Source: Cyclobacteriaceae bacterium (GTDB lineage Bacteria > Bacteroidota > Bacteroidia > Cytophagales > Cyclobacteriaceae). Taken from it: a DNA stretch of 64,000 bases. Below, piece after piece: positions 22,421 through 31,431 of the stretch. Positions within the stretch are counted from its first letter, which is position 1. Every line of letters begins with the position of its first letter. Location of the stretch: the NCBI GenBank assembly GCA_019638255.1, contig JAHBUD010000001.1:620001-684000 (forward strand). Reading direction: 5' to 3'. The notes under the pieces were generated by a model, which saw only the letters and a program-made list of their open reading frames with translations, was not told the DNA's origin and made no database searches. A program made the translations under genes and the position numbers.

Positions 22421-25264
22421 ATGCGATTTACCTACCTGGCCTTATTCATTCTGATTGGTGTATCAACATTTGCCCAAACTGGAAGTATAACAGGAAAAAT
22501 TACTGACTCGAAGACGGGTGAAGAGATCATTGGAGCCAACGTGGCCATTCAAGGCACATCGGTTGGTGATGCTACAAACCTTGATGGAAAATACACGATA
22601 GCCAATGTAAAACCCGGTACTTACTCCTTGGTTATTTCATTCCTAACTTATAAAACGCACACGATCCCAGATGTTACTGTTGAGTCTGGAAAAATTACTT
22701 CGGTAAATGTAGGCATGCAGGAAGATGCAACCGAACTGGATGAGATTGTAGTTCAGGGGACACGTGAAATTAACAATGATTTTGCACTCATTAACGCAAT
22801 CAAAGAGAGCAAGCTTGTGGTAAGTGGTATATCTGCTGAACAGATTGTTCGCATTCCGGATAGAGATGCGGCTCAGATTATGCAACGTGTTCCCGGTATA
22901 AGCATTGTTGATAACCGCTTTGTGATGATCCGCGGAGTAAGTGAACGCTACAATCAAGTGATGATAAACCGTGCGATCGGTCCGAGCACAGAAGTTGATA
23001 AACGATCGTTCTCTTTTGATTTGATTCCTGCCGGTGCACTGGATCAACTTTTAATTTATAAGTCAGGTTCCCCTGAATTGCCCGGTGATTTTGCCGGAGG
23101 AGTTATTCAGGTATTAACCAAAAAAGCGCCTGCTGAGAACTATTTTAAAATCGGTACAGCGGTTGGCTACCGTTTCAATACCACAGGCAAGGATTATAGC
23201 TCGAGTCAGGGCAGCCCAACGGATAAGTTTGGATTTGACAACGGCTTTCGTGCCTTGCCTAACCAATTTCCAACCACTCAACAATTGGTATCTTCATCCC
23301 GTACTTCTACGTTGCGCGAACAAGCGGGTAGATCCCTCACCAATAATTTTGATTACAGCACTACCCAAACCCCAATTGACTTTGGAATGAACATGGAGTT
23401 GGCGCAAAACTTCCGAATCGCCAAGACCCGTATTAGTACCATTACCAATTTAATGTACTCCAATACTTACCTAAACAAGGAAGTTGCCTTTAACCGTTTT
23501 CTATTTGATGGTAATGATGTAGAAACGCGTTTTGCTTACCAGGATAACTACTATACAAATGATGTGCGCATCAGTGGCGTATCGAATTGGGCAATTGTTT
23601 TTAACGATCGTCATAAACTTGCATTTAACAACTTATTTAATCTCTTGGGAGAAAATCAAACTATCCTGCGTGATGGGCAAGATCTTTTCCTGAATGATGA
23701 CCGATTCTACAGGAACTACGCTTACATGTATCAGAGTCGCTTCATCTACTCCGGTCAATTGGAGGGAACCCATAAGTTTATGGATAATTCGTTAACGCTT
23801 GAGTGGGTGGCAGGTTATAATTTTATTAACCGTGACGAGCCAGATTTAAGACGCTTCAGAACATTCCGCTTGGTTTCATCAGGCGAAGAGACTTACCAGA
23901 TGCAATTACCACCCAGTGCCAACTTGTTTGAAACCGGTCGATTTTATTCGGATTTGACCGATAAAGGAATTTCCAATGGCATTAACCTGGAAAAGAAGTT
24001 TGGAGATGTATCCAATAAGCGGGCAGCTACATTACGAGCCGGATATTACGTTGAATCTAAAACAAGGGACTTCAGTGCCCGTTATGTTTCTTATTTGTAC
24101 CCCGGCTTTTTTGATCCTCAGGTAGGCGAGGAATTAATCCGGTTACCGTTGTCGACAATATTTGCTCCTGAGAACATCAGGTCACAAGATGGATTTGTTA
24201 TTGAAGAGGGCACACGCCCTTCAGACACTTATCGCGGTGAAAATTTATTGATTGCAGGCTATGTTGGCGGAAGCCTTCCGATTGGAAAGTTTGATATTGC
24301 GGGTGGTTTTCGCCTGGAAAGCAATACGCAAAGAATTGAGACAGCGACAACGAGCGGGCCAGTTATAATTGAAAATCCTGTAATTTCTCCAATGCCTTTC
24401 CTTAACACGGCCTATAACCTTACTGATCGATCGTTGGTAAGAGTTGCTTATTCCCGTACAGTAAATCGTCCTGAGTTTAGGGAGTTAGCCCCTTTCCTTT
24501 ATTACGATTTTGAATTAGAGCTTGGGGTATTTGGTAATCCTAATTTGAAAGTGGCAGACATTGATAACATTGATTTGCGTTGGGAAATGTATCCTAATCC
24601 CGGAGAGCTCATCAGTGTAGGTACATTTTACAAATCGTTCCGTAATCCCATTGAATCCATTCTCCAATTAACGGCCGAATCTCCTCAATCAACCTATGGT
24701 AATGCCGATAAAGCTTTTGCTTATGGAGCCGAGTTTGAATTGCGCAAATCACTGGCAAGTCTTGGCGTCTCGAAGTTTTTGCGCAACATGGCAGTAAACT
24801 TAAATGCTTCGTATATAATTTCTGAGGTGGATTTAGGTAGTCAAGCCGGGTTTCAACAGCAGAAACGCGAACTGCAAGGTCAATCCCCCTATATTTTCAA
24901 CACAGGCCTCTACTATGCAGATGATGCAAAAGACTTTTCAGTATCAGTTGCCTACAACATTTTCGGCCAACGCATATTTCAGGTAGGTGATATAAATTTT
25001 CCTTCCGTGTATGAGTTGCCCAGGAACCAACTCGACATGCAGATATCAAAAGTATTCGGCAGGTTAGAAACAAAACTGAATATTCAGAACTTATTAAACG
25101 CTGAGTTCCGCTTTTATCAGGATACTGATGTTAACAACAAAATTGATGTTAACTCAACCGATGCCCCTATTTTGAAATACAAAATCGGTCAACAGATTAG
25201 TTTCAACATGAGCTATAAAATCAGCAAAGATAAACCAGCCCGCAGGTCTCCTTTCTTATTGTAG
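22421..25264 (+). CDS. TonB-dependent outer membrane receptor
   Basis: The 947-residue precursor has a signal peptide (about 1-19, VSTFAQ) and a CarboxypepD_reg-like domain (about 22-108, GSITGKITDSKTGEEIIGAN). The plug (about 130-235) has the distinctive stretch RIPDRDAAQIMQRVPGISIV followed by IRGVSERYNQVMINR. A large barrel with the TonB-receptor C-terminal region follows. It ends FLL rather than in the usual Phe/Trp. The ligand is unknown and there is no SusD gene. The next gene encodes a probable surface lipoprotein with the same upstream motif, which suggests a functional pair. An intrinsic terminator follows. Its upstream region is the densest cluster of putative operators in the window. 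Confidence 0.93.
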   Translation: MRFTYLALFILIGVSTFAQTGSITGKITDSKTGEEIIGANVAIQGTSVGDATNLDGKYTIANVKPGTYSLVISFLTYKTHTIPDVTVESGKITSVNVGMQEDATELDEIVVQGTREINNDFALINAIKESKLVVSGISAEQIVRIPDRDAAQIMQRVPGISIVDNRFVMIRGVSERYNQVMINRAIGPSTEVDKRSFSFDLIPAGALDQLLIYKSGSPELPGDFAGGVIQVLTKKAPAENYFKIGTAVGYRFNTTGKDYSSSQGSPTDKFGFDNGFRALPNQFPTTQQLVSSSRTSTLREQAGRSLTNNFDYSTTQTPIDFGMNMELAQNFRIAKTRISTITNLMYSNTYLNKEVAFNRFLFDGNDVETRFAYQDNYYTNDVRISGVSNWAIVFNDRHKLAFNNLFNLLGENQTILRDGQDLFLNDDRFYRNYAYMYQSRFIYSGQLEGTHKFMDNSLTLEWVAGYNFINRDEPDLRRFRTFRLVSSGEETYQMQLPPSANLFETGRFYSDLTDKGISNGINLEKKFGDVSNKRAATLRAGYYVESKTRDFSARYVSYLYPGFFDPQVGEELIRLPLSTIFAPENIRSQDGFVIEEGTRPSDTYRGENLLIAGYVGGSLPIGKFDIAGGFRLESNTQRIETATTSGPVIIENPVISPMPFLNTAYNLTDRSLVRVAYSRTVNRPEFRELAPFLYYDFELELGVFGNPNLKVADIDNIDLRWEMYPNPGELISVGTFYKSFRNPIESILQLTAESPQSTYGNADKAFAYGAEFELRKSLASLGVSKFLRNMAVNLNASYIISEVDLGSQAGFQQQKRELQGQSPYIFNTGLYYADDAKDFSVSVAYNIFGQRIFQVGDINFPSVYELPRNQLDMQISKVFGRLETKLNIQNLLNAEFRFYQDTDVNNKIDVNSTDAPILKYKIGQQISFNMSYKISKDKPARRSPFLL

Positions 25265-25309
25265 CACCTGATTTTCGTTCATCAGTTCATTGTTAAGTTA
25301 ATATTAAGG

Positions 25310-25350
25310 GCCGCAGACTTACTTCAGTATCCTGCGGCTTTTTTCGTTTT
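25310..25350 (+). terminator. intrinsic terminator after the TonB receptor gene
   Basis: GCCGCAG (25310-25316) pairs with CTGCGGC (25332-25338) around a 15-nt loop and is followed by TTTTTTCGTTTTT. It separates the receptor from the lipoprotein gene, which therefore needs its own promoter. Confidence 0.85.
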
Positions 25351-25363
25351 TCGGATAATGATT

Positions 25364-25382
25364 TGTTAAAACTGGTTTAACA
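25364..25382. promoter_or_regulatory. inverted repeat TGTTAAA-N5-TTTAACA upstream of lipoprotein gene
   Basis: A perfect 7-5-7 dyad includes the CTGGTTTAA motif also found before the upstream TonB receptor gene. It ends 20 bp before the -7 element, so a bound protein would sit at the -33 region, as activator or repressor. Confidence 0.5.
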
Positions 25383-25402
25383 GCCAGTTGGTGTAAGGCG
25401 TC

Positions 25403-25410
25403 TATTTTTG
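25403..25410 (+). promoter_or_regulatory. -7 promoter element (TATTTTTG) of the lipoprotein gene
   Basis: An exact TAnnTTTG match 35 bp before the ATG at 25446. No TTG lies at the -33 spacing, where the inverted repeat is found instead. Confidence 0.5.
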
Positions 25411-25445
25411 CCGCGTATCAAATCTTCAACTAAACTTTAAAACTG

Positions 25446-27164
25446 ATGAACAAGCAAATTTTGAAATTCATGCTCATGATCAGCCCACTGTTGTTTTTAG
25501 TAGGCTGTGGTGACGATGATGACATTCAACCTGGCCCGACACTTGCAGTGAGTGGCGCCCCTGTTTCCGCTTTACCTGGTGACGCTATTTCCTTCGAGGT
25601 TGCCGTTACGGCTCCCAATGGTGGAAATCAGTTGCTTGCGAGTGTGGGCGCAACTTCAATCGCTTCAATAGCGCTTAATGGAGCAACTTCATCAACGCAA
25701 ACCATTAACTACACCATACCTGCGGGTGCAGTTGTAGGGTCAACAATTGTAATCACTCTTCAGGCTACTGACAACAGACAGCTTGCTTCATTAATTTCAA
25801 ATGTATCGATTCAGGTTAATGATCCGGTAATTGTACTTCAGGGCAATCTTACTAATCAAACACTGGACGCAACCAAGCGTTACCTTATCAGGGGACAAGT
25901 GTTTATTCCAAACGGTGTAACCATTAATATTCCGGCAGGTACAGTGCTATTGGGTGAAAAGTCTACTAAGGGTACTTTGGTTGTTGAAAAAGGTGGTGTT
26001 TTAAATTGTAATGGTACTGCCGCTGCTCCTGTTGTAATGACTTCCAACCAAGGTGTAAATGAACGCGATAGAGGTGATTGGGGTGGTTTGGTTATTCTTG
26101 GTCGTGCTTTCACGAATCAGAATACATCGGCTGATGATGCCGGCTCACCAAACATTGAAGGTATTGATCCTCCGAAACGTTTTGGCTCGAATGTTAGAAC
26201 AAATGATGGAGAGAGTTCTGGAACATACCGTTACTTACGTGTTGAATATGCAGGTATTGAATTATCCCCTAACAACGAGACCAACTCCATTACGATGGGC
26301 GGACTTGGTAGCGGTACAGTAATGGAATATGCCATGGTGTCTTATGGTGGTGACGATGGCTTTGAGTGGTTTGGTGGAGCCAATAATGGTAAGTACCTGG
26401 TTTCTCTTTCCACCTGGGATGATGATTTTGATGGTGACTTTGGTTGGAGTGGTAAAGTACAATTCGGTCTGGTGGTACGTAATCCGTTCTACGCTGACCA
26501 GTCGCAATCTAATGCTTTTGAAATTGACAATGGTCCTAACGATACTGACACGGGTGCTGGCACATACACCACAGCAGTATTCTCGAATATTACTGTATAT
26601 GGTCCCCGCGATCATGCAACGCGTACAATTTCTGCAAACAACGTTCATGGTATGGACTTGAGAAGAAGGGTTGCGGCATCGATCTTTAATTCAGTGATTA
26701 CAGGTTTCCCTACAGGCTTGCGTTTTAACCAAGCCTCTGTTCAGACTAATTATGATAACGGCCTGGGCGTGTTAGCGAATAACATTCTTGTTGCCAACAC
26801 AGCGTATGCTGCCGGTTCAGGTGTTACGGTTGCTAATGTTCAGGCTTATTGGGAGGATGCTACCAGAAATAATTCAACGTTGGCTACTCCAGCTTCTGGA
26901 GCTGAAACAGCTTTCTGGGGCGATCTTGGTTTGCGGGTAGATAATTTCTTTGCACGGGCTACAATTAGCACATACCCTTCTAATCCTAACTTTACTTTGC
27001 CTAGCGGTACAGTAACATTAGCTTCAGGCGCAAGCTTTGCAAACGCCAAGTTTAACGGTGACACTTTCTTTGATAAAACCGTTACCTATCATGGTGCCTT
27101 CGGAACAGCAACTGACTGGACTGATGGATGGGCTGAATTCAGACCGATCACAAAAGTTTATTAA
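25446..27164 (+). CDS. probable surface-exposed beta-helix lipoprotein
   Basis: The 572-residue product has a lipobox signal peptide (LLFLVGC, Cys about 21) followed directly by GDDDDIQ. An acidic run after the lipid cysteine is the kind of signal that sends Bacteroidota lipoproteins to the outer face. An Ig/cadherin-like segment (about 35-130) precedes a right-handed beta-helix-like region rich in Gly, Asn and Asp (for example NITVYGPRDHATRTISANN). An Asp-rich stretch, STWDDDFDGDFGWSG, may bind calcium. No catalytic motif is recognised. The upstream TonB receptor gene shares its regulatory motif, so a cell-surface ligand-capture partner is plausible but unproven. Confidence 0.75.
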   Translation: MNKQILKFMLMISPLLFLVGCGDDDDIQPGPTLAVSGAPVSALPGDAISFEVAVTAPNGGNQLLASVGATSIASIALNGATSSTQTINYTIPAGAVVGSTIVITLQATDNRQLASLISNVSIQVNDPVIVLQGNLTNQTLDATKRYLIRGQVFIPNGVTINIPAGTVLLGEKSTKGTLVVEKGGVLNCNGTAAAPVVMTSNQGVNERDRGDWGGLVILGRAFTNQNTSADDAGSPNIEGIDPPKRFGSNVRTNDGESSGTYRYLRVEYAGIELSPNNETNSITMGGLGSGTVMEYAMVSYGGDDGFEWFGGANNGKYLVSLSTWDDDFDGDFGWSGKVQFGLVVRNPFYADQSQSNAFEIDNGPNDTDTGAGTYTTAVFSNITVYGPRDHATRTISANNVHGMDLRRRVAASIFNSVITGFPTGLRFNQASVQTNYDNGLGVLANNILVANTAYAAGSGVTVANVQAYWEDATRNNSTLATPASGAETAFWGDLGLRVDNFFARATISTYPSNPNFTLPSGTVTLASGASFANAKFNGDTFFDKTVTYHGAFGTATDWTDGWAEFRPITKVY

Positions 27165-27187
27165 TCACATTGTGATAGATTTCTTCG

Positions 27188-27222
27188 AAAGACCTGCCTT
27201 CGGGCGGGTCTTTCTTTTTATA
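27188..27222 (+). terminator. intrinsic terminator after the beta-helix lipoprotein gene
   Basis: An 11-bp stem, AAAGACCTGCC with GGCGGGTCTTT, closes on a TTCG tetraloop and is followed by CTTTTTATA. It contains a single G-T pair. It is the strongest terminator in the window. Confidence 0.93.
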
Positions 27223-27251
27223 ATTTTACATCTGCATTGACCACTATTATC

Positions 27252-27884
27252 ATGTACTATCGCACTATTCTGTTTGTGTTCCTTTTCACGGGAATCATAT
27301 CCTGCAGTAAGAAGAAGCAGGATTATTCACCCGACAATTACTTGTCAAAAGACGAGCAGCGTGTGCTAAAGGAACAAATCATTCGCTATGTGGCTAAAAC
27401 ACCCAGAAGGGTGATTGGAGCCACCAAGTTCGACACAACCTATGATGAGCACTATATGAAGCAGGTAGCCCAGCATGATTTATTGGCCTATTACATTGAT
27501 AAAAAGTCGGGCGATCACTTTTTTATGGTGGCACGTATTGCGCCAAGTATTGATGCGAAGTGGGTTGCCACTGGAGGTCGCTTGCGTTATGGCAAGGATA
27601 GTTCCATTACAGAATACGAAGAAGTATTCCGAACCTGGAAACTTCCCCGCAAAGACCTGGAGGAACGTGGCAAATATTTATTTGGCTTAATGGTGAAGGG
27701 CCAAGACCTTACGCCTTATTACACCGCAACGGCAGGTTTTAACTACATTGAGTTTCCGGATGAAAATGTTTACTTCGATAAGTCAGAGCGCACCTGGAAA
27801 TCCAGGTTGTATGGATCTATTGAAGAAATGGTGTATGAAAGTCGTGATGCAGATTCGTTAGGCAAGAAGTCGCAAGATGACTAA
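27252..27884 (+). CDS. lipoprotein of unknown function
   Basis: The 210-residue protein has a lipobox signal (FTGIISC, Cys about 18) followed by SKKKQDY, a basic rather than acidic continuation. The mature part has mixed alpha/beta character (YVAKTPRRVIGATKFDTTYDEHY, FMVARIAPSIDAKWVATGGRL). No family is recognised. The ATG at 27252 is preferred to an upstream TTG because it directly begins the signal peptide (MYYRTILFVFLFTG). Its stop overlaps by 4 bp the stop of the convergent coiled-coil gene. It lies downstream of a strong terminator, so it has its own promoter. Confidence 0.75.
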   Translation: MYYRTILFVFLFTGIISCSKKKQDYSPDNYLSKDEQRVLKEQIIRYVAKTPRRVIGATKFDTTYDEHYMKQVAQHDLLAYYIDKKSGDHFFMVARIAPSIDAKWVATGGRLRYGKDSSITEYEEVFRTWKLPRKDLEERGKYLFGLMVKGQDLTPYYTATAGFNYIEFPDENVYFDKSERTWKSRLYGSIEEMVYESRDADSLGKKSQDD

Positions 27885-28579
27885 TTTACTTTCTTCTGCT
27901 TCTCCTTATGCATTTCAACTACTTTTTTGATTTGTTCGGTAGCAACCGCTACTGAATCCTGGCTCTTCTTATTCTTTTCAATCAGGGTTTGAAGGCTAAG
28001 GTTTTCCAGTTTGTTGGCCTCTGCTGATTTTTCCAATTGTATCCGCTCTTTTTCATTATTCTCCAATTTCAGTACAAGATTCTTATTTTCATTAACCAGG
28101 CGTTGCTGTTGGCGCTCTACCGCCTGAAGGGCCTTGACAGACTCGTCAACCTGTACCTGAATCTTGTCGCGATAATACTTTACGCCAAAATCGTACAGCA
28201 CACGCTCCAGCTCTTTTGTAACTTTTTCAGCATCATCGGCATTGCCCCATTCACCGGGTTTCAAACCGATCCAGGCAACGGCAGTAGTCTCACGTTCTTT
28301 GGTAGTGGCGTAAATCGGGCTCTTATACGATTGGCCACCAATCACAGATTCGGTTAGGGTTGTAGGGTTGGCACCCAGCTTTAACTTCGCAAACGACCGC
28401 AAGTATTTATTGAATGCGGTGACGATTTCATCTTGCTTGCCTTCCAGTTCAACACCGAAACCGTCTACATTGTCGCCTTTTATACGGTAGGATTCTTCAA
28501 CTACTTTTACCTGCTGCGCTGAGGTGCTAAGGCTTACACTGATCAGAAGAAATACAAAAAACTTTTTTAAGGATTTCAT
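27881..28579 (-). CDS. exported coiled-coil protein of unknown function
   Basis: The 232-residue protein has a signal peptide ending near LSTSAQ and a globular region (about 25-140, with KTGEW-like GLKPGEWGNADDAEKVTKEL). A long C-terminal coiled coil (about 145-225, RQQQRLVNENKNLVLKLENN) follows. It is probably periplasmic or inner-membrane-attached scaffolding. No catalytic features are seen. It is divergent from the TIGR01777 gene, with 39 bp between starts, and convergent with a lipoprotein gene. It is recognisable only as a Bacteroidota-type hypothetical. Confidence 0.75.
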   Translation of the reverse strand: MKSLKKFFVFLLISVSLSTSAQQVKVVEESYRIKGDNVDGFGVELEGKQDEIVTAFNKYLRSFAKLKLGANPTTLTESVIGGQSYKSPIYATTKERETTAVAWIGLKPGEWGNADDAEKVTKELERVLYDFGVKYYRDKIQVQVDESVKALQAVERQQQRLVNENKNLVLKLENNEKERIQLEKSAEANKLENLSLQTLIEKNKKSQDSVAVATEQIKKVVEMHKEKQKKVN

Positions 28580-28618
28580 GTTGAAGAAATTAGGCGTTAT
28601 AAAACTAAGCTAACAAAA

Positions 28619-29536
28619 TTGATTCCAAAAAGAATACTCATAACAGGCGGCTCAGGGCTAATCGGCACGGAATTAACAAAGCTGTTGCAAAGCGAGAATC
28701 GCGAAGTTGTGCATTTAGGTCGTGCACGGACAACCAGTAAGGTATCATCCTTTACATGGGATATAGACAAGGGCTTTATTGAAAGCGGATTTCTTGACGG
28801 GGTAGATGCCATTATTCATTTGGCCGGTGCAGGCATTGCCGATAAACCCTGGACAAAAAACAGAAAACAGGAGATTCTGGACAGCCGGAAAAAGTCAACC
28901 GCCCTATTGCATCAATATTTAAAAACTTCTCCGCACCGTGTAAAAACATTTATTGCGGCAAGTGCCATAGGATATTACGGATTTGGTGGTATGGATGAGG
29001 TGTTTACTGAGGAAAGCAACCCCGGCACTGATTTTTTGGCTGAAGTAGTGAAAGCCTGGGAGACTGAAACTGATAACATCGAGCAATTGGGCATACGTAC
29101 CGTAAAAATCCGGATAGGGATTGTGCTCAGTGAAAAGGGAGGTGCATTAGCAGAAATCGCCAAGCCAGTTCGCTGGGGCGTAGGATCACCGCTGGGCACC
29201 GGTAAGCAGCCTATGAGTTGGATTCACATCAATGATTTGTGCCGGATGTTTTTATATGCTGCTGACCACGAAGCATTACAAGGCATTTACAATGGAGTTA
29301 CTGCACATTGGGCGAGTAATCGGGAGGTTACAAAAGCTATTGCGAAGGCGTTGAATCGTCCGCTGTTCCTTCCACCCGTACCTAGTTTTGTGTTAAAACT
29401 TATATTGGGCGAAATGGCAAACCTGGTGCTGTATGGAAACAAAGTATCAGCAGGGAAAATGATTCAAGCCGGTTTTAAATTTCGGCATGAAGACCTTGAG
29501 AGAGCAATACAATCGCTTCTAAAACCTTCGCAATAG
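28619..29536 (+). CDS. TIGR01777-family NAD(P)-binding epimerase-like protein
   Basis: The 305-residue extended SDR protein has the nucleotide-binding motif ITGGSGLIGTEL at the N-terminus, followed by DAIIHLAGAGIADKPW. The SAIGYYG segment carries the SDR Tyr, and the family DUF1731 C-terminus is present (LPPVPSFVLKLILGEMANLV). The physiological substrate of this family is not established. The start is TTG at 28619. The next in-frame stop upstream is at 28568 and no ATG or GTG lies between, so this rare initiator is forced by the sequence. Relatives begin at the same point before the Gly-rich loop. Confidence 0.92.
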   Translation: MIPKRILITGGSGLIGTELTKLLQSENREVVHLGRARTTSKVSSFTWDIDKGFIESGFLDGVDAIIHLAGAGIADKPWTKNRKQEILDSRKKSTALLHQYLKTSPHRVKTFIAASAIGYYGFGGMDEVFTEESNPGTDFLAEVVKAWETETDNIEQLGIRTVKIRIGIVLSEKGGALAEIAKPVRWGVGSPLGTGKQPMSWIHINDLCRMFLYAADHEALQGIYNGVTAHWASNREVTKAIAKALNRPLFLPPVPSFVLKLILGEMANLVLYGNKVSAGKMIQAGFKFRHEDLERAIQSLLKPSQ

Positions 29537-29629
29537 CAAGTTGCTATCTCCAATTATTGCTTTTCAAATCAGACCTAGTCCTTTCAAATTGCGTATATCC
29601 CTTATCTTTCGGATTATAATTTAAAGACT

Positions 29630-30391
29630 ATGTGTGCAAAAAAGAGAACTAAGCCCAAAGCTAAGCCCGAGCAAATTCAACAAGCAATTGAAGAGGAACA
29701 CCGTATACGAAAGGCATTTAAAGACAAGGACTGGGCCGAGATAAAAGGTGCAAACAGTTGGATGATCTTTAAAGTGATGAGCGAATTTGTGGAGGGGATG
29801 GAGAAGCTCGCGAAGATTGGCCCCTGCGTTACCATCTTTGGATCGGCAAGAACAAAACCCAGTAACACATATTACAAAATGGCGGAAGAGATTGCCTACG
29901 AACTGGTGCAGCATGGCTACGGTGTAATTACCGGTGGCGGACCAGGTATTATGGAAGCTGGTAACAAAGGAGCACACCGGGCGGGCGGTAAATCGGTGGG
30001 GTTAAATATTTTTCTTCCTTTTGAGCAGAAGGGAAATGTTTACATCGATCCTGATAAACTCATTACGTTCGATTACTTTTTTGTTCGTAAGGTGATGTTT
30101 GTAAAATATTCCCAGGGTTTTATTGTAATGCCGGGTGGCTTCGGAACGTTAGATGAGCTGACAGAAGCCTTGACGTTGATTCAAACCAAAAAAATCGGCC
30201 GATTCCCGATTGTAATGGTAGGCAAAAAATTCTGGCAAGGCTGGTTGAAATGGGTTAAAGATGTTTTGATTGAAGAGGGAATGATCAGCCCCGAAGATCT
30301 TGATTTGTTCTGCCTGGTGGACACACCCGAAGAAGCAGTGAAGGCTATTGACGAATTTTATTCAAGGTATTTGCTGGCTCCTAACTTCTGA
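29630..30391 (+). CDS. LOG-family protein (TIGR00730 type)
   Basis: The 253-residue cytosolic protein carries the LOG signatures GGGPGIMEAGNKGAHRAGG and MPGGFGTLDELTEALTLIQ. These bind the phosphoribosyl group in cytokinin riboside 5'-monophosphate phosphoribohydrolases. The family was once misannotated as lysine decarboxylase. An N-terminal charged extension (about 1-60) precedes the Rossmann core. In bacteria the enzyme probably hydrolyses nucleoside monophosphates. The substrate here is not known. It is followed 60 bp later by a lytic transglycosylase gene on the same strand. Confidence 0.93.
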   Translation: MCAKKRTKPKAKPEQIQQAIEEEHRIRKAFKDKDWAEIKGANSWMIFKVMSEFVEGMEKLAKIGPCVTIFGSARTKPSNTYYKMAEEIAYELVQHGYGVITGGGPGIMEAGNKGAHRAGGKSVGLNIFLPFEQKGNVYIDPDKLITFDYFFVRKVMFVKYSQGFIVMPGGFGTLDELTEALTLIQTKKIGRFPIVMVGKKFWQGWLKWVKDVLIEEGMISPEDLDLFCLVDTPEEAVKAIDEFYSRYLLAPNF

Positions 30392-30451
30392 TAGTGGGCA
30401 AGTTTTTTTAGTCAAGATGGATTTCAAGGTGATGCATTTGATGTTGAGCAC

Positions 30452-31417
30452 ATGTTAGAACGGAACTTTCCCTTGTTAATTTCTTTACTCGCACTGGCGG
30501 TTGCACTCGGTTACGTTCGGTATTCAAACGACAGGATAAAAAAATTACTTGCGGAACGTGAGCAAGCTCAGGGCATTCAGGATGGCTCGTTGCCTCCGGC
30601 CGAGTGGAACGGGGCGATGCCACCTTACCAGGCAGTATCGTATGATTTGCCCACGAATGTAATGTTTGCCGGGGAACCTGTGCCGTTGGAAATTCCAGAT
30701 GTACTTGAACGCCTCGACCGCGAATTGCAGATAAACATTTACCTGCACAGCAGCACTATTTTTTTAATCAAGCGTGCTAATCGTTGGCTGCCACAAATGC
30801 AGGAGATACTCCGGAAGCATAACATCCCCGATGATTTCAAGTACCTGCCTTTGATTGAATCGGGATTGCTGAATGACACATCACCGAAAGAAGCCGTGGG
30901 TTACTGGCAGATACTGAAAACTTCTGGTCGTGAACTTGGTCTTGAAATTGAGAAAGAAGTTGATGAACGTTACGATCCGCTTAAAGCAACGGAAGCAGCC
31001 TGTAAATATTTAAATAATGCCTATCGTAAATTCGGCAATTGGACATTAGTGGCAGCATCGTACAACCGGGGCATAGCCGGTGTTGGTCGTGCACTGGAGA
31101 ATCAGCAAGTCGATAATTTTTACGATTTGCATTTGGTGGAAGAAACCTCGCGCTATGTTTTCCGGATTATTGCCATCAAGGAGATTATCGAAAATCCGGC
31201 AAAGTATGGATTCAACGTTAACCCAAAGCATTTATATCAACAGGAACAACTTCGTTATGTTGAAGTGAACGAGACTGTTCCTGATCTGATTCGCTTTTCG
31301 AAACAACAGGGTGTGAATTACAAGCTGCTGAAGCGTTACAATCCGTGGTTGCGCGATGACAGGCTCACCGTTAAGCGGGGTAAGGTTTATAGGATTGCCT
31401 TACCAGTATCCAACTGA
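30452..31417 (+). CDS. membrane-anchored lytic transglycosylase (MltD/SLT type)
   Basis: The 321-residue protein has an N-terminal membrane anchor (about 6-24, LISLLALAVALGYV), a linker and a goose-type lysozyme/SLT domain (about 110-250). The catalytic Glu lies in FKYLPLIESGLL, followed by AVGYWQILKTSGRELGL and the SYNRG motif (AASYNRGIAGVG). The C-terminal 55 residues (VNETVPDLIRFSKQQGVNYK, KRYNPWL) resemble a LysM peptidoglycan-binding module. It cleaves glycan strands, forming 1,6-anhydro-MurNAc. It is convergent with the D-amino-acid enzyme gene (14-bp gap). Confidence 0.92.
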   Translation: MLERNFPLLISLLALAVALGYVRYSNDRIKKLLAEREQAQGIQDGSLPPAEWNGAMPPYQAVSYDLPTNVMFAGEPVPLEIPDVLERLDRELQINIYLHSSTIFLIKRANRWLPQMQEILRKHNIPDDFKYLPLIESGLLNDTSPKEAVGYWQILKTSGRELGLEIEKEVDERYDPLKATEAACKYLNNAYRKFGNWTLVAASYNRGIAGVGRALENQQVDNFYDLHLVEETSRYVFRIIAIKEIIENPAKYGFNVNPKHLYQQEQLRYVEVNETVPDLIRFSKQQGVNYKLLKRYNPWLRDDRLTVKRGKVYRIALPVSN

Positions 31418-31431
31418 ATGCTTGCAGACAT

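Noticed and set aside
26059..26661. Overlapping plus and minus frames inside the beta-helix lipoprotein gene
   Set aside because: The Gly/Asn/Asp-rich repeats create open alternative frames by composition. The long lipoprotein frame has the signal peptide and terminator.
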